The notes beneath the pieces were generated by a model. The model was not told the DNA's origin, searched no databases, and saw only the letters and a list, made by a program, of their open reading frames with translations. From Sutterella sp. (GTDB lineage: Bacteria; Pseudomonadota; Gammaproteobacteria; Burkholderiales; Burkholderiaceae_F), in the NCBI GenBank assembly GCA_019410445.1, contig DXSO01000024.1, positions 1 through 17,888 of the forward strand: a stretch of 17,888 nt of DNA, given 5' to 3'. This document shows positions 1 through 6,970 of the stretch, in pieces; position 1 is the stretch's first letter, and each line of letters begins with the position of its first letter. A program made the position numbers and the translations under genes.

Positions 1-24
1 ACAGGTTATAAGCTGACCGCATAA
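1..24 (+). CDS. 3' end of an unidentified upstream gene (partial)
   Basis: Reading frame 1 gives seven residues (TGYKLTA) followed by TAA at 22-24. A strong terminator starts five bases later, which suits a real gene end. The other plus-strand frames also close with stops within the first 16 bases. Nothing about function can be said from seven residues, and a minus-strand neighbour is not excluded because the terminator stem is A/T-flanked on both sides. Confidence 0.3.
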   Translation, partial: TGYKLTA

Positions 25-28
25 GTCG

Positions 29-56
29 AAAAAGGAAGGCGGAGGCCTTCCTTTTT
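29..56 (+). terminator. Rho-independent terminator upstream of hslV
   Basis: A perfect 12-bp stem (29-40 pairs with 45-56) has a GGAG loop. The right arm ends in CTTTTT, giving a U-tract. The left arm begins with AAAAA, so the structure could also terminate minus-strand transcription. It separates the unknown upstream gene from hslVU, so hslV probably has its own promoter between 57 and 121. Confidence 0.85.
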
Positions 57-121
57 CATTGACGTTATCGATCTTGATTTGGTTTGTAGTAGCCGAGATC
101 AGGTTCTAAAAAGGGGAATTC

Positions 122-661
122 ATGGAACAGTTTCACGGAACGACTATCGTGTGTGTTCGTTGTGGCAATACTGTCACGATGGGAGGCGATGGGCAGGTGA
201 CATTGGGCAATGTCGTTTTCAAAGCGACGGCTCGCAAAGTGCGCCGTATCTATCATGATCGCATTTTGGTGGGTTTTGCTGGTGCTACGGCAGATGCGTT
301 TACGTTGGTAGAGCGTTTTGAAGGTGAATTGGAGAAACATTCCGGCAATCTCATGCGTGCGGCGGTTGAACTTGCCAAACTGTGGCGTACCGACCGAATG
401 CTTCGTCATTTGGAGGCCATGATGATTGTGGCGGATAAAGAAGCAACGCTCGTACTTTCGGGCAATGGAGATGTGATTGAACCCGAAGGCGGAATTGCTG
501 CTATCGGTTCAGGAGGCAGTTACGCATTGTCGGCAGCGCGGGCGTTGAAGGAACACACGCAGATGGATTCTCAGGCTATCGTGAAGGCTGCCCTCGACAT
601 TGCCGGGGATATTTGTATCTACACCAATCGAAATCAAACGATTGAAACGTTGCAGAGCTGA
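122..661 (+). CDS. hslV: ATP-dependent protease proteolytic subunit HslV
   Basis: HslV (ClpQ) is the threonine peptidase of the cytoplasmic HslVU protease. It forms two stacked hexameric rings capped by HslU. The 179-residue protein starts MEQFHG, with Thr7 beginning the TTIV segment. This matches betaproteobacterial HslV, in which a short leader is removed to expose the catalytic N-terminal threonine. Other family segments visible are GGDGQVTLGN, KVRRIY, GFAGATADAF, ELAKLWRTDRMLR and AIGSGG. An AAGGGG Shine-Dalgarno (111-116) precedes the ATG with good spacing. hslU follows 34 bases downstream, the usual order in this group. The family is typically heat-shock induced, but I could not find a clear sigma-32 promoter. 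Length is normal for the family. Confidence 0.97.
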   Translation: MEQFHGTTIVCVRCGNTVTMGGDGQVTLGNVVFKATARKVRRIYHDRILVGFAGATADAFTLVERFEGELEKHSGNLMRAAVELAKLWRTDRMLRHLEAMMIVADKEATLVLSGNGDVIEPEGGIAAIGSGGSYALSAARALKEHTQMDSQAIVKAALDIAGDICIYTNRNQTIETLQS

Positions 662-695
662 ATATTTTTTATTCAAACAGACTCGAGAAAATAGG

Positions 696-2045
696 ATGAA
701 CGAAACCGACCGATCCATGCTCACTCCTCGTGAAATTGTGAGCGAACTCGACAAATATATTGTGGGTCAACAGGAGGCAAAGCGTGCTGTTGCTGTGGCT
801 TTGCGCAACCGTTGGAGACGCAGCAGAGTACCTGAGCCGCTGCACTCGGAAATTACGCCTAAAAACATACTCATGATTGGACCGACGGGGGTGGGTAAAA
901 CAGAAATTGCTCGTCGCTTGGCTAAGTTGACGGACGCTCCGTTTGTGAAGACAGAGGCAACGAAATTTACCGAGGTCGGGTATGTCGGACGAAATGTTGA
1001 ATCAATCGTTCGAGATCTGATGCAGGCCGGCATTAAGTTGGTGGAAGCGCAACAGAAAAAACGCGTCATGACACGTGCTCGTGAACAGGCTGAAGAACGC
1101 GTATTGGATTTGCTGCTGCCTCCTCCCGCTCCCGTGGAAGGGCAAACTGCACCGGTTCCCGTGGAAGGGGCTGCTCGTCGTCGCTTCCGCGAAGATCTCC
1201 GTGCAGGTCGTCTTGATGACAAGACTGTAGAGGCCGATGTTGCCAGTACAGCTCCGGTCTTCAATATGATTGGCCCCGAAGGGATGGATGATCTGGAAAA
1301 TCAGTTGCAGAGTGTTTTTGACAAGATCAATGCTTCCCGTCGTGAGAAAAAACGTCTAAAAATCAGTGAGGTCATGGAGATCTACACTGATGAGGAGGCC
1401 AGCAAACTCATTGATCATGAAGATCTTACTCGCCGTGCAATCGAGAGCGTGGAAAACAACGGTATTGTCTTTATTGATGAGATTGACAAGATTGCCGGAG
1501 GAGCGGAACGACGCGGTTCGGGAGATGTATCTCGCGAAGGTGTACAGCGTGACCTATTGCCGCTGATTGAGGGTACTTCCGTTAAGACCAAATATGGATG
1601 GGTAAAAACCGATCACGTATTGTTTATTTGCTCTGGAGCTTTCCATTTGTCCAAGCCTTCGGATCTGGTGCCTGAGTTGCAGGGACGTCTTCCGATTCGT
1701 GTGGAATTGAAGAGTCTCACTGAAGAGGATTTCGAACGCATTCTCACGCAAACGGATGCTTCTGTTGTCAAGCAGTACGAAGCTTTACTTGGAGCGGATG
1801 GAGCCAAGTTAACTTTCACGCCTGAAGCGATTAAAGCGATTGCTCATTATGCGTTTGAGGTTAACGAGCGAACTGAAAATATCGGAGCTCGTCGTTTGTA
1901 CACGGTAATGGAAAAATTGCTTGAAGAAGTCAGTTTTGACGCAGGCTGCCGTAGCACAATGGAAGTCACCATTGATGAAACTTACGTGCGGGAGCGTTTG
2001 GATGTTCTAGCAGGCAATGAGGATCTGTCTCGTTACGTCCTTTAA
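696..2045 (+). CDS. hslU: ATP-dependent unfoldase subunit HslU
   Basis: HslU (ClpY) is the AAA+ hexamer that unfolds substrates and feeds them to HslV. With the ATG at 696 it has 449 residues (E. coli about 443). Residues 9-19 read LTPREIVSELD, the family N-terminus. Walker A GPTGVGKT is at 62-69 and the GYVG pore motif at 95-98. Walker B is seen as IVFIDEID. The I-domain lies between, with a Pro/Val-rich stretch (PAPVEG, PVPVEG). The C-terminus LSRYVL corresponds to the tail that docks into HslV pockets. The frame is open back to 600, inside hslV, but that extension is not conserved sequence, so 696 was chosen; ATG 717 is a weaker alternative with no visible ribosome site. It forms an operon with hslV and is closed by the terminator at 2064. 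Confidence 0.96.
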   Translation: MNETDRSMLTPREIVSELDKYIVGQQEAKRAVAVALRNRWRRSRVPEPLHSEITPKNILMIGPTGVGKTEIARRLAKLTDAPFVKTEATKFTEVGYVGRNVESIVRDLMQAGIKLVEAQQKKRVMTRAREQAEERVLDLLLPPPAPVEGQTAPVPVEGAARRRFREDLRAGRLDDKTVEADVASTAPVFNMIGPEGMDDLENQLQSVFDKINASRREKKRLKISEVMEIYTDEEASKLIDHEDLTRRAIESVENNGIVFIDEIDKIAGGAERRGSGDVSREGVQRDLLPLIEGTSVKTKYGWVKTDHVLFICSGAFHLSKPSDLVPELQGRLPIRVELKSLTEEDFERILTQTDASVVKQYEALLGADGAKLTFTPEAIKAIAHYAFEVNERTENIGARRLYTVMEKLLEEVSFDAGCRSTMEVTIDETYVRERLDVLAGNEDLSRYVL

Positions 2046-2063
2046 TGCTTCGAAAATGATCTG

Positions 2064-2092
2064 CAAAACGGGGCCCTTCGGGCTCCGTTTTG
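2064..2092 (+). terminator. Rho-independent terminator after hslU
   Basis: A 12-bp stem (2064-2075 with 2081-2092, one G.T wobble) encloses a CTTCG loop. It lies 18 bases after the hslU stop and is followed by a T-rich run (TTGTTTTG). It ends the hslVU transcript. Confidence 0.85.
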
Positions 2093-2100
2093 TTGTTTTG

Positions 2101-2352
2101 AGGGGTGCTAAAAAGCTCTTCCATTTCAGGGTATGAAACGGATTGAGTAATTGAAGTGCTAAAGTTTGCCCTGACGTATTCCCAATGCTGTGTAAAAAGC
2201 ACGTAAGATGCGCGCTCAAGGCGCACTTTTGTGCGTCCGAGTGACCGGGAGAGTCCGTGGCTAAGAGTTTTATCCCTCGTTGAGCTCTAGGGCGCGGTGC
2301 GTTTTCTTCCGGCCGGATGTCATCTGCTGTACTTAAAGGAAACGCACAACAA
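2101..2352 (+). other. Gene-free leader between hslU and argB
   Basis: I see no coding sequence here. The stretch holds a short GC-rich hairpin, GCGCAC-TTTT-GTGCGT (2221-2234), flanked by CTC (2215-2217) and GAG (2239-2241), which could lengthen the stem. Closer to argB is a second stem that covers the argB ribosome-binding site (2297-2347, listed separately). The argB promoter must lie here because a strong terminator precedes it, but I cannot pick a convincing -35/-10 pair. No tRNA, tmRNA or 6S RNA features were recognised. Confidence 0.5.
2297..2347 (+). promoter_or_regulatory. Stem covering the argB Shine-Dalgarno
   Basis: GTGCGTTTTC (2297-2306) can pair with GGAAACGCAC (2338-2347) over 10 bp with one G.T pair, leaving a 31-base loop. 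The right arm contains most of the AAAGGAAA ribosome-binding site (2335-2342) for the argB ATG at 2353. Formation of the stem would hide that site. The pairing is seen in the sequence; a regulatory role is inference. Confidence 0.35.
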
Positions 2353-3258
2353 ATGCAGACTTCCGCTCCCAATACCAATCTGGTACCTGCTTCGCTGAAG
2401 GCAGAAGTTCTTTCCGAAGCTCTTCCCTATATTCAACGTTTTCACGGCAAGACGATCGTGATCAAATACGGCGGTAATGCCATGACCGATCCGAAACTGC
2501 AGCGGGCTTTTGCTCGTGATGTGGTGCTTTTGAAACTTGTTGGCATGAATCCTGTGGTGGTGCATGGCGGTGGCCCGCAGATCAATAGTGCACTGAACCG
2601 TGTTGGTAAGGTAAGTGAGTTTGTTCAAGGCATGCGAGTGACGGATCCTGAGACAATGGAAGTCGTCGAATGGGTGCTTTGCGGTGAGGTGCAGGGCGAC
2701 CTTGTTCAGATGATCAACTCTTTTGGCGGCCACGCAGTTGGACTTAACGGTAAGGACGGAAGCTTGATTAAGGCCCGACGCATGAAGCTGCAGGACACCA
2801 ATGATCCCAATGTCTACCATGATATTGGCCAGGTGGGTTTGATTGAGGAAATCAACCCTTCACTCGTTCAGGCTCTCGAACAAGATCATTTCATTCCAGT
2901 GATTAGTCCGATCGGTATGGGAGAGGATGGATTGGCCTACAACATCAACGCTGATGTGGTTGCGGGCAAGATGGCTGAGACACTTAAGGCAGAGAAGTTG
3001 GTGATGCTTACAAATACGCCGGGTGTTTTGGATCGAGAAGGGAACCTCTTAAGTGGTTTGACAGCTTCGGGTATTGATGCACTTTTTAAGGATGGTACGA
3101 TTTCCGGAGGCATGCTTCCGAAGCTGGCTTCTGCGTTGTCGGCGGCACGTAACGGTGTGCGCAGTGTCCACATCATTGATGGAAGAGTTAATCACTGTTT
3201 GCTTCTTGAAATTCTCACGCCGCAAGGTGTTGGAACAATGATTTCGGCAGATGACTGA
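2353..3258 (+). CDS. argB: Acetylglutamate kinase
   Basis: ArgB phosphorylates N-acetylglutamate with ATP, the second step of arginine biosynthesis, in the cytoplasm. From the ATG at 2353 the product has 301 residues. Family motifs are IVIKYGGNAM (catalytic Lys38), VVVHGGGPQI (68-77), GMRVTD, GGHAVGLNGKDG, ISPIG and NINADVVAG. It has about 30 residues before the first core strand, and its C-terminus contains NHCLLLEILTPQGVGTM. Together these resemble arginine-inhibited hexameric kinases, so feedback inhibition by arginine is likely (inference). The frame is open to an ATG at 2317. I prefer 2353 because AAAGGAAA lies about 11 bases upstream and the protein then aligns with Burkholderia ArgB. 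Its stop overlaps the next gene's start by 8 bases (ATGACTGA), so the two are translationally coupled. Confidence 0.96.
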   Translation: MQTSAPNTNLVPASLKAEVLSEALPYIQRFHGKTIVIKYGGNAMTDPKLQRAFARDVVLLKLVGMNPVVVHGGGPQINSALNRVGKVSEFVQGMRVTDPETMEVVEWVLCGEVQGDLVQMINSFGGHAVGLNGKDGSLIKARRMKLQDTNDPNVYHDIGQVGLIEEINPSLVQALEQDHFIPVISPIGMGEDGLAYNINADVVAGKMAETLKAEKLVMLTNTPGVLDREGNLLSGLTASGIDALFKDGTISGGMLPKLASALSAARNGVRSVHIIDGRVNHCLLLEILTPQGVGTMISADD

Positions 3259-4045
3259 TAAGCGACGAATTAAACCAACAGATACCGCAGATGACGGACA
3301 GAGTTGTGCCCGACTTTCCCGAGTTCGGGTGTGGTTTATCGACTGTGACGATACTCTGTACGAATCTTCGCGCGGTATGTTTGCCGCCATTCATTTACGC
3401 ATGGAGCAGTTCATTGCTCAAAGACTAAGTCTCTCTATAGAAGAGGCAAAAGAATTGCAGCATGCGTATTGGGCACGATACGGGGCAACTTTTCTGGGAC
3501 TGTATCGACATCACGGCATTGAGCCAACAGAGTTTTTTGACGCAACACATCGATTTGATCTTTCGGCTTCAATGCCGGAAGACTACAGTCGAGCAAAGTT
3601 GCGAACAGCGCTCAAGGCACTCAAAGGCAGACGAGTGTTGGTAACAAATGGTCCGTCGTGTTATGTCAAGGCGTTGTTGCCAATTTTGGGGGTAGAAGAC
3701 TTATTCGACTCTGTAGTGAGTGCTGATGACATGCGTGTTGCTGGATCATGGCGATGCAAGCCGGATGCGCTTTTGTTTGCTCGATTGGCAGCGCAATTCA
3801 ACGCTCGACCGGAGCAGTGCGCTTTTGTTGAGGACAGTCCGTCAAACTTGAAGACAGCCAAGAGGCTTGGAATGTTGACTGTTTGGTGCTCGGCTTATCG
3901 CAAATCTGCGCCGCATCAACCGCATTCTCACGCCTGGGCAGATATCGCTGTGGGTAACTTATTCGAGTTGGCTCGTTGGGTACGGCTTGGCCGCGAAACA
4001 GCTCGGAGGACACGTTCGCTACAAAAACGAACGAAGCAACTTTAA
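3251..4045 (+). CDS. HAD-family hydrolase, pyrimidine 5'-nucleotidase-like
   Basis: This is a cytoplasmic haloacid-dehalogenase-fold phosphatase of 264 residues. Motif I is D31-C-D33-D-T (nucleophile Asp31, acid/base Asp33). Motif II is VTNG with Thr132. The motif III lysine is Lys170 in CKPD, and motif IV is VEDS (Glu194, Asp195). The helical cap between about 40 and 110 and overall similarity fit the Sdt1/pyrimidine 5'-nucleotidase group, which dephosphorylates nucleoside monophosphates. In Burkholderiales a gene of this type commonly follows argB, as here. The N-terminal 25 residues and the basic C-terminus (about 215-264) look poorly conserved, so the exact start is uncertain. It overlaps argB by 8 bases and ends 9 bases before sppA. 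Substrate is inferred from family only. Confidence 0.88.
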   Translation: MTDKRRIKPTDTADDGQSCARLSRVRVWFIDCDDTLYESSRGMFAAIHLRMEQFIAQRLSLSIEEAKELQHAYWARYGATFLGLYRHHGIEPTEFFDATHRFDLSASMPEDYSRAKLRTALKALKGRRVLVTNGPSCYVKALLPILGVEDLFDSVVSADDMRVAGSWRCKPDALLFARLAAQFNARPEQCAFVEDSPSNLKTAKRLGMLTVWCSAYRKSAPHQPHSHAWADIAVGNLFELARWVRLGRETARRTRSLQKRTKQL

Positions 4046-4054
4046 AGATTGTTA

Positions 4055-5854
4055 ATGCTAAAAATCCTGAAGACTCTTGGGCGCGGTTTGGATTTTTTCC
4101 GGCGTCTCACATTGAACCTGTTTTTTTTGGCTTTTCTTGCAGGGCTCGTTATTGTTTTTGCATATGAAAAGCCTGTTCGAGTTCCTCAGAACGCTGTGTT
4201 GCTGGTCACGTTATCGGGACAGATTTCCGAGGAAGAGGACTTCAATGGGCAAGGTGTGTTTTCGTCCGTAGTCGACGGATCGGAGTCGACTACTCGTTTG
4301 CGCGATGTCATACGAGCTCTGACAAAAGCTGCAGATGACAAGAGAATTGCGGCAGTGCACTTCCGTGTGCAAGATTTGCAAAGGGCGGGGTTAGCTTCGT
4401 TGCGAGAAATCGGAGTGGCGATGGATCGTGTAAAGGCTGCCGGCAAGAAGATTACCGTTTGGTCAACAGGATACAGTCAAGTGCAATATGCTGTAGCAGC
4501 ACACGCCAACGAGGTCTTTGTGCACCCCATGGGAGGCGTAATGCTGCGAGGCATCTCCAGTACTCGCTTGTATTGGGGGGAAGTTCTCAAAAAGTTGGGT
4601 GTGACTGTGCACGTTTTTCGTGCCGGCGAATTTAAAAGTGCTCCAGAGATTTTTGTTCGTTCTTCACCAAGCAAAGAATCTGTTGATGCGGATCGGTTTT
4701 GGATGAAGGATATTTGGTGGCAGTACTCTGCCAATATTGAGTCCTCACGAGGCCTGATGCCTGGAGCTGTCGATAAAGTTATTGCTACTTATCCTGAACT
4801 GCTCGAAAAAGCACAGGGAGACATGAGCCGTGTTGCGCTGAATCAGAATTTGATCGACTCTGTCAGTACTTCAGATGAGTTGATTGACATCTTAAGAACG
4901 CGTCTTGGTGGTAAATCAAATGCAGAAATTAATCTTTTTGACTACCGCTTGTATCTAGAGGCAGTGGATGAAGCGCCCGTGGGAAAACGCATTGCTGTTG
5001 TCACGATTCAAGGTGAAATTAAAGATGGTGGCGATGGCCCCGGCATGACGGGTGAACGAGATGCCGTGCGGCGAATTCGAGCGGTACGTGAGTCGCCTGA
5101 TTATGTGGCTTTGGTGGTGCGTATCGATAGCCCTGGAGGCAGCACGGTGGCGTCGGAACTTATTCGTAGAGAATTGGAGCTGACAAAAAAAGCTGGGAAA
5201 CCCGTTATTGCAAGCTTTGGTGACTATGCTGCCAGTGGAGGATATTGGATTGCGCTTGGCGCAAATAAGATCGTGACAGATCCTATGAGTGTAACAGGTT
5301 CCATTGGCGTTTTTGGCATGATGCCGACCTTTGAAAACTCATTGGAAAAATTGTCTTTGGGAGTTGGAGGAGCTTCGACTTCTGTCATGGCCGATGCAAT
5401 GAACCCGATAAAGGCAATGACGCCGGAATACAAGAAAATGATGGAGCTCACGGTGGCGCGTACCTATCGGGACTTCATTTCACTCGTGGCCAAAGGGCGT
5501 CGAATGGATGAACATAAAGTCGCGGATTTGGCTCAGGGACGAGTATTTACAGGGCGACAAGCTGTGGATTTGGGGCTTGCCGATACATTAGGGGGGATGG
5601 ATGTGGCCCTGTCGCTTGCGGCAGAGATGTCGGGAGAGTCCGAGGTGGCGATTGAGTATATCGAGCGAGAAGCTTCAGGACTTTCTATGATGCTCATGCG
5701 ACTGATGCAGAAGGCCTTGGTGACGTCCGGAATGATGGAGCCTTTGCAGTTGGCTAGCCCGCTTACTCAGTCATTAAAACCGTTTGAACGACTTCAGAGA
5801 ACGACAAACGGCGTTGTTCCGCTTTACGCTCATTGCTTATGTACGCCAGATTGA
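4055..5854 (+). CDS. sppA: Signal peptide peptidase SppA, 67K type
   Basis: SppA is a membrane-anchored serine protease that degrades cleaved signal peptides. The product has 599 residues (E. coli about 618). An N-terminal membrane segment at about 18-37 is followed by two tandem S49 protease domains, as in the long proteobacterial form. The catalytic lysine is Lys194 in AGEFKSAPE of the first domain. The serine is Ser394 in YAASGGYWIA of the second domain. DSPGGS (about 359-364) and TGSIGVFGMMP are further S49 hallmarks. ATG 4055 is chosen over an in-frame TTG at 4049 because AAAGA (4044-4048) is then correctly spaced. It lies 9 bases after the nucleotidase gene and is probably the last gene of the argB operon. 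Confidence 0.95.
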   Translation: MLKILKTLGRGLDFFRRLTLNLFFLAFLAGLVIVFAYEKPVRVPQNAVLLVTLSGQISEEEDFNGQGVFSSVVDGSESTTRLRDVIRALTKAADDKRIAAVHFRVQDLQRAGLASLREIGVAMDRVKAAGKKITVWSTGYSQVQYAVAAHANEVFVHPMGGVMLRGISSTRLYWGEVLKKLGVTVHVFRAGEFKSAPEIFVRSSPSKESVDADRFWMKDIWWQYSANIESSRGLMPGAVDKVIATYPELLEKAQGDMSRVALNQNLIDSVSTSDELIDILRTRLGGKSNAEINLFDYRLYLEAVDEAPVGKRIAVVTIQGEIKDGGDGPGMTGERDAVRRIRAVRESPDYVALVVRIDSPGGSTVASELIRRELELTKKAGKPVIASFGDYAASGGYWIALGANKIVTDPMSVTGSIGVFGMMPTFENSLEKLSLGVGGASTSVMADAMNPIKAMTPEYKKMMELTVARTYRDFISLVAKGRRMDEHKVADLAQGRVFTGRQAVDLGLADTLGGMDVALSLAAEMSGESEVAIEYIEREASGLSMMLMRLMQKALVTSGMMEPLQLASPLTQSLKPFERLQRTTNGVVPLYAHCLCTPD

Positions 5855-5879
5855 GATGGGGCAAGAATGTGTGTGGATG

Positions 5880-5898
5880 ACTCAAAGATTTTTTGAGT
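5880..5898. terminator. Weak hairpin between convergent sppA and the Nudix gene
   Basis: ACTCAAA (5880-5886) pairs with TTTGAGT (5892-5898) around a 5-base loop. The stem is AT-rich and no U-tract follows on either strand. Its position between convergent genes suggests a transcription-ending role, but it is a poor intrinsic terminator. Confidence 0.3.
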
Positions 5899-5905
5899 GC
5901 ACTTC

Positions 5906-6331
5906 TTATCCTATCTGCGGAGAGCTTAAGTCAATGCTGGTTTGATTCAAAATGCGTTTGAGTTGGGCAACAACGGCGATGTCGGCTGGAAGCCAATCCA
6001 CGCTTTCGAGCTGATCTGACGTAAGCCAGCGCATGGCTTCGTGCTCGATCAATTGAATTTCACCTTTGATGATGCTTGCAAGAAAGCAATGCATAGTGAG
6101 GTGAAAAGTTTCATAGTCATATTCGACCGTAGTGAGGAGTTTTTCCGGGCGAATACAGACCTGCAATTCCTCCTGGATCTCTCGCACAATCGCTTCTTCG
6201 GCAGACTCTCCGGGTTGAATTTTTCCCCCGGGGAATTCCCATCCACCTTTGAAGTCTCCATAGCCACGTTGCGTGGCGAGGATTTTTCCTTCATCGTGAA
6301 TAACGGCAGCGGCTACTTCAATGGTTTTCAT
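5906..6331 (-). CDS. Nudix hydrolase, MutT/NudG-like nucleotide pyrophosphatase
   Basis: The protein is a 141-residue cytoplasmic Nudix hydrolase. WEFPGGK (31-37) leads into the Nudix box: Gly36, Glu42, Arg50-Glu51, Glu54-Glu55. This follows the G-x5-E-x7-RE-U-x-EE pattern, except that the late glycine is Gln57. The start MKTIEVAAAVI and the single-domain length are like E. coli NudG and MutT, which hydrolyse oxidised or modified (deoxy)nucleoside triphosphates to the monophosphate plus pyrophosphate. Which substrate it prefers cannot be told. On its own strand an ACAGGA ribosome site lies about 9 bases before the ATG. It is convergent with sppA and divergent from the molybdoenzyme operon across a long gap, so it appears to be monocistronic. 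Confidence 0.9.
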   Translation of the reverse strand: MKTIEVAAAVIHDEGKILATQRGYGDFKGGWEFPGGKIQPGESAEEAIVREIQEELQVCIRPEKLLTTVEYDYETFHLTMHCFLASIIKGEIQLIEHEAMRWLTSDQLESVDWLPADIAVVAQLKRILNQTSIDLSSPQIG

Positions 6332-6651
6332 TGAATTGAATCCTGTTAATTGGGAAGCGGAAGTATACGCACGATAAATCGTCTAAGAGACAGAGTCCAG
6401 CGCAAAGCTTCTGTAGGTTGGCTGATTCATCGCAGGATGCGAAACAGTTGCAGTTTTGTTATTGATGACTGCGAATCTGGACTGGGGGCAATGATCTGCA
6501 TGGAGAAAATGATATGTGAAATGAGGTTCACAAGATTTCGAAGTGCATTGTTCAGTTGAGCTCCACTATTAGTCAAGCCTAATTTTTACAAGGGCTAGGA
6601 TGCAGATCAGAAGCATGAACAGATTCAGAGATCGAGCAATGAGCTAGTCTC

Positions 6652-6676
6652 AAATCCCCCTTCTAGGAGGGGGATT
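6652..6676 (+). terminator. GC-rich stem-loop, possible terminator or attenuator in the leader
   Basis: AATCCCCCT (6653-6661) pairs with AGGGGGATT (6668-6676) over 9 bp with a 6-base loop. A run of five T follows only after a gap of about 8 bases (6684-6688), so it is not a textbook intrinsic terminator. No plus-strand gene ends just upstream. It could end a leader or small transcript, or be a protein or RNA switch in the operon leader. Confidence 0.4.
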
Positions 6677-6728
6677 AAGTTAGGTTTTTCCCGAAAATTG
6701 ACTTCTGACAGAACAACTTATTGCGTTT

Positions 6729-6748
6729 TTTGCAAGATTCATTGCAAA
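6729..6748. promoter_or_regulatory. TTTGCAA dyad, candidate operator
   Basis: TTTGCAA-N6-TTGCAAA is a perfect 7-bp inverted repeat spanning 20 bases in the leader of the reductase operon. The symmetry and size suit a dimeric regulator. It is not an FNR box, and its even length does not fit the LysR T-N11-A rule exactly. The cognate regulator is unknown. Confidence 0.4.
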
Positions 6749-6841
6749 TTTTTTAAGACGCTGTTTACAAATCCCTAGAGACTTCGTAACGAAAAATTCC
6801 TCTGGATTTTTCTGGCCCAGGAGAACCTGCCGCGTGTGGCG

Positions 6842-6861
6842 AACCTCGCTTACTTGAGGTT
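6842..6861. repeat. AACCTC/GAGGTT inverted repeat
   Basis: AACCTC (6842-6847) and GAGGTT (6856-6861) form a 6-bp dyad with an 8-base centre, about 110 bases before the molybdoenzyme start. It may be an operator or leader hairpin; the match is short enough to be chance. Confidence 0.25.
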
Positions 6862-6922
6862 TCCTCAGATGAATCGGCAGTTGTTTTCCGACTATCGAGC
6901 AATTGAATCTTGCCGAAATTGT

Positions 6923-6951
6923 TTGTCGGCGGTGATTCGATTCTCTATAAC
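6923..6951 (+). promoter_or_regulatory. Possible sigma-70 promoter close to the molybdoenzyme gene
   Basis: TTGTCG (6923-6928) and TATAAC (6946-6951) are separated by 17 bases. The -10 is good but the -35 is poor. Transcription would start near 6958, leaving a leader of about 13 bases that begins at the ribosome-binding site, which is uncomfortably short. A promoter further upstream is equally possible. Confidence 0.25.
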
Positions 6952-6957
6952 AAAAGC

Positions 6958-6964
6958 AGGAGAA
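6958..6964 (+). promoter_or_regulatory. Ribosome-binding site fixing the molybdoenzyme start
   Basis: AGGAGAA lies 6 bases before ATG 6971. The in-frame opening upstream to a GTG at 6836 has no such site and would put 45 residues ahead of the Tat motif, so this site decides the start. Confidence 0.8.
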
Positions 6965-6970
6965 CAGGCA

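Larger units (their letters stand above)
6332..6970. other. Long gene-free divergent region before the molybdoenzyme operon
   Basis: I find no convincing gene in these 639 bases. The short open frames (for example 6350-6559 plus) have no recognisable product. Going rightwards it contains a 9-bp GC-rich hairpin (6652-6676), a TTTGCAA dyad (6729-6748), an AACCTC/GAGGTT dyad (6842-6861) and a possible promoter (6923-6951), each listed separately. It must contain the promoters for the Nudix gene (leftward) and the reductase operon (rightward). Its length and multiple dyads suggest regulated expression of the operon. Confidence 0.5.

Noticed and set aside
57..121. Sigma-32 heat-shock promoter for hslV
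   Set aside because: A TTGACG at 59-64 could be a -35, but no CCCCAT-like or good TATAAT-like -10 is present at a suitable distance.
600..695. Open frame extending hslU upstream into hslV
   Set aside because: The added residues do not resemble HslU, which begins shortly before the TPREIV segment; ATG 696 gives the expected N-terminus.
2317..2352. Earlier ATG for argB
   Set aside because: No Shine-Dalgarno upstream of 2317, whereas AAAGGAAA precedes ATG 2353; homologues begin near the second position.
2101..2352. Structured small RNA gene (6S, tmRNA or tRNA) between hslU and argB
   Set aside because: None of the conserved elements of those RNAs is recognisable; only local hairpins are seen.
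6350..6559. Short open frame of 69 codons in the divergent region
   Set aside because: No recognisable domain, no ribosome site and unremarkable composition; treated as chance.
6492..6609. 10-bp inverted repeat TGATCTGCAT / ATGCAGATCA about 100 bases apart
   Set aside because: Wide spacing and no supporting context; could be chance in a long intergenic region.
6836..6970. N-terminal extension of the molybdoenzyme from a GTG at 6836
   Set aside because: It would put 45 residues before the Tat motif; AGGAGAA before ATG 6971 fixes the start.
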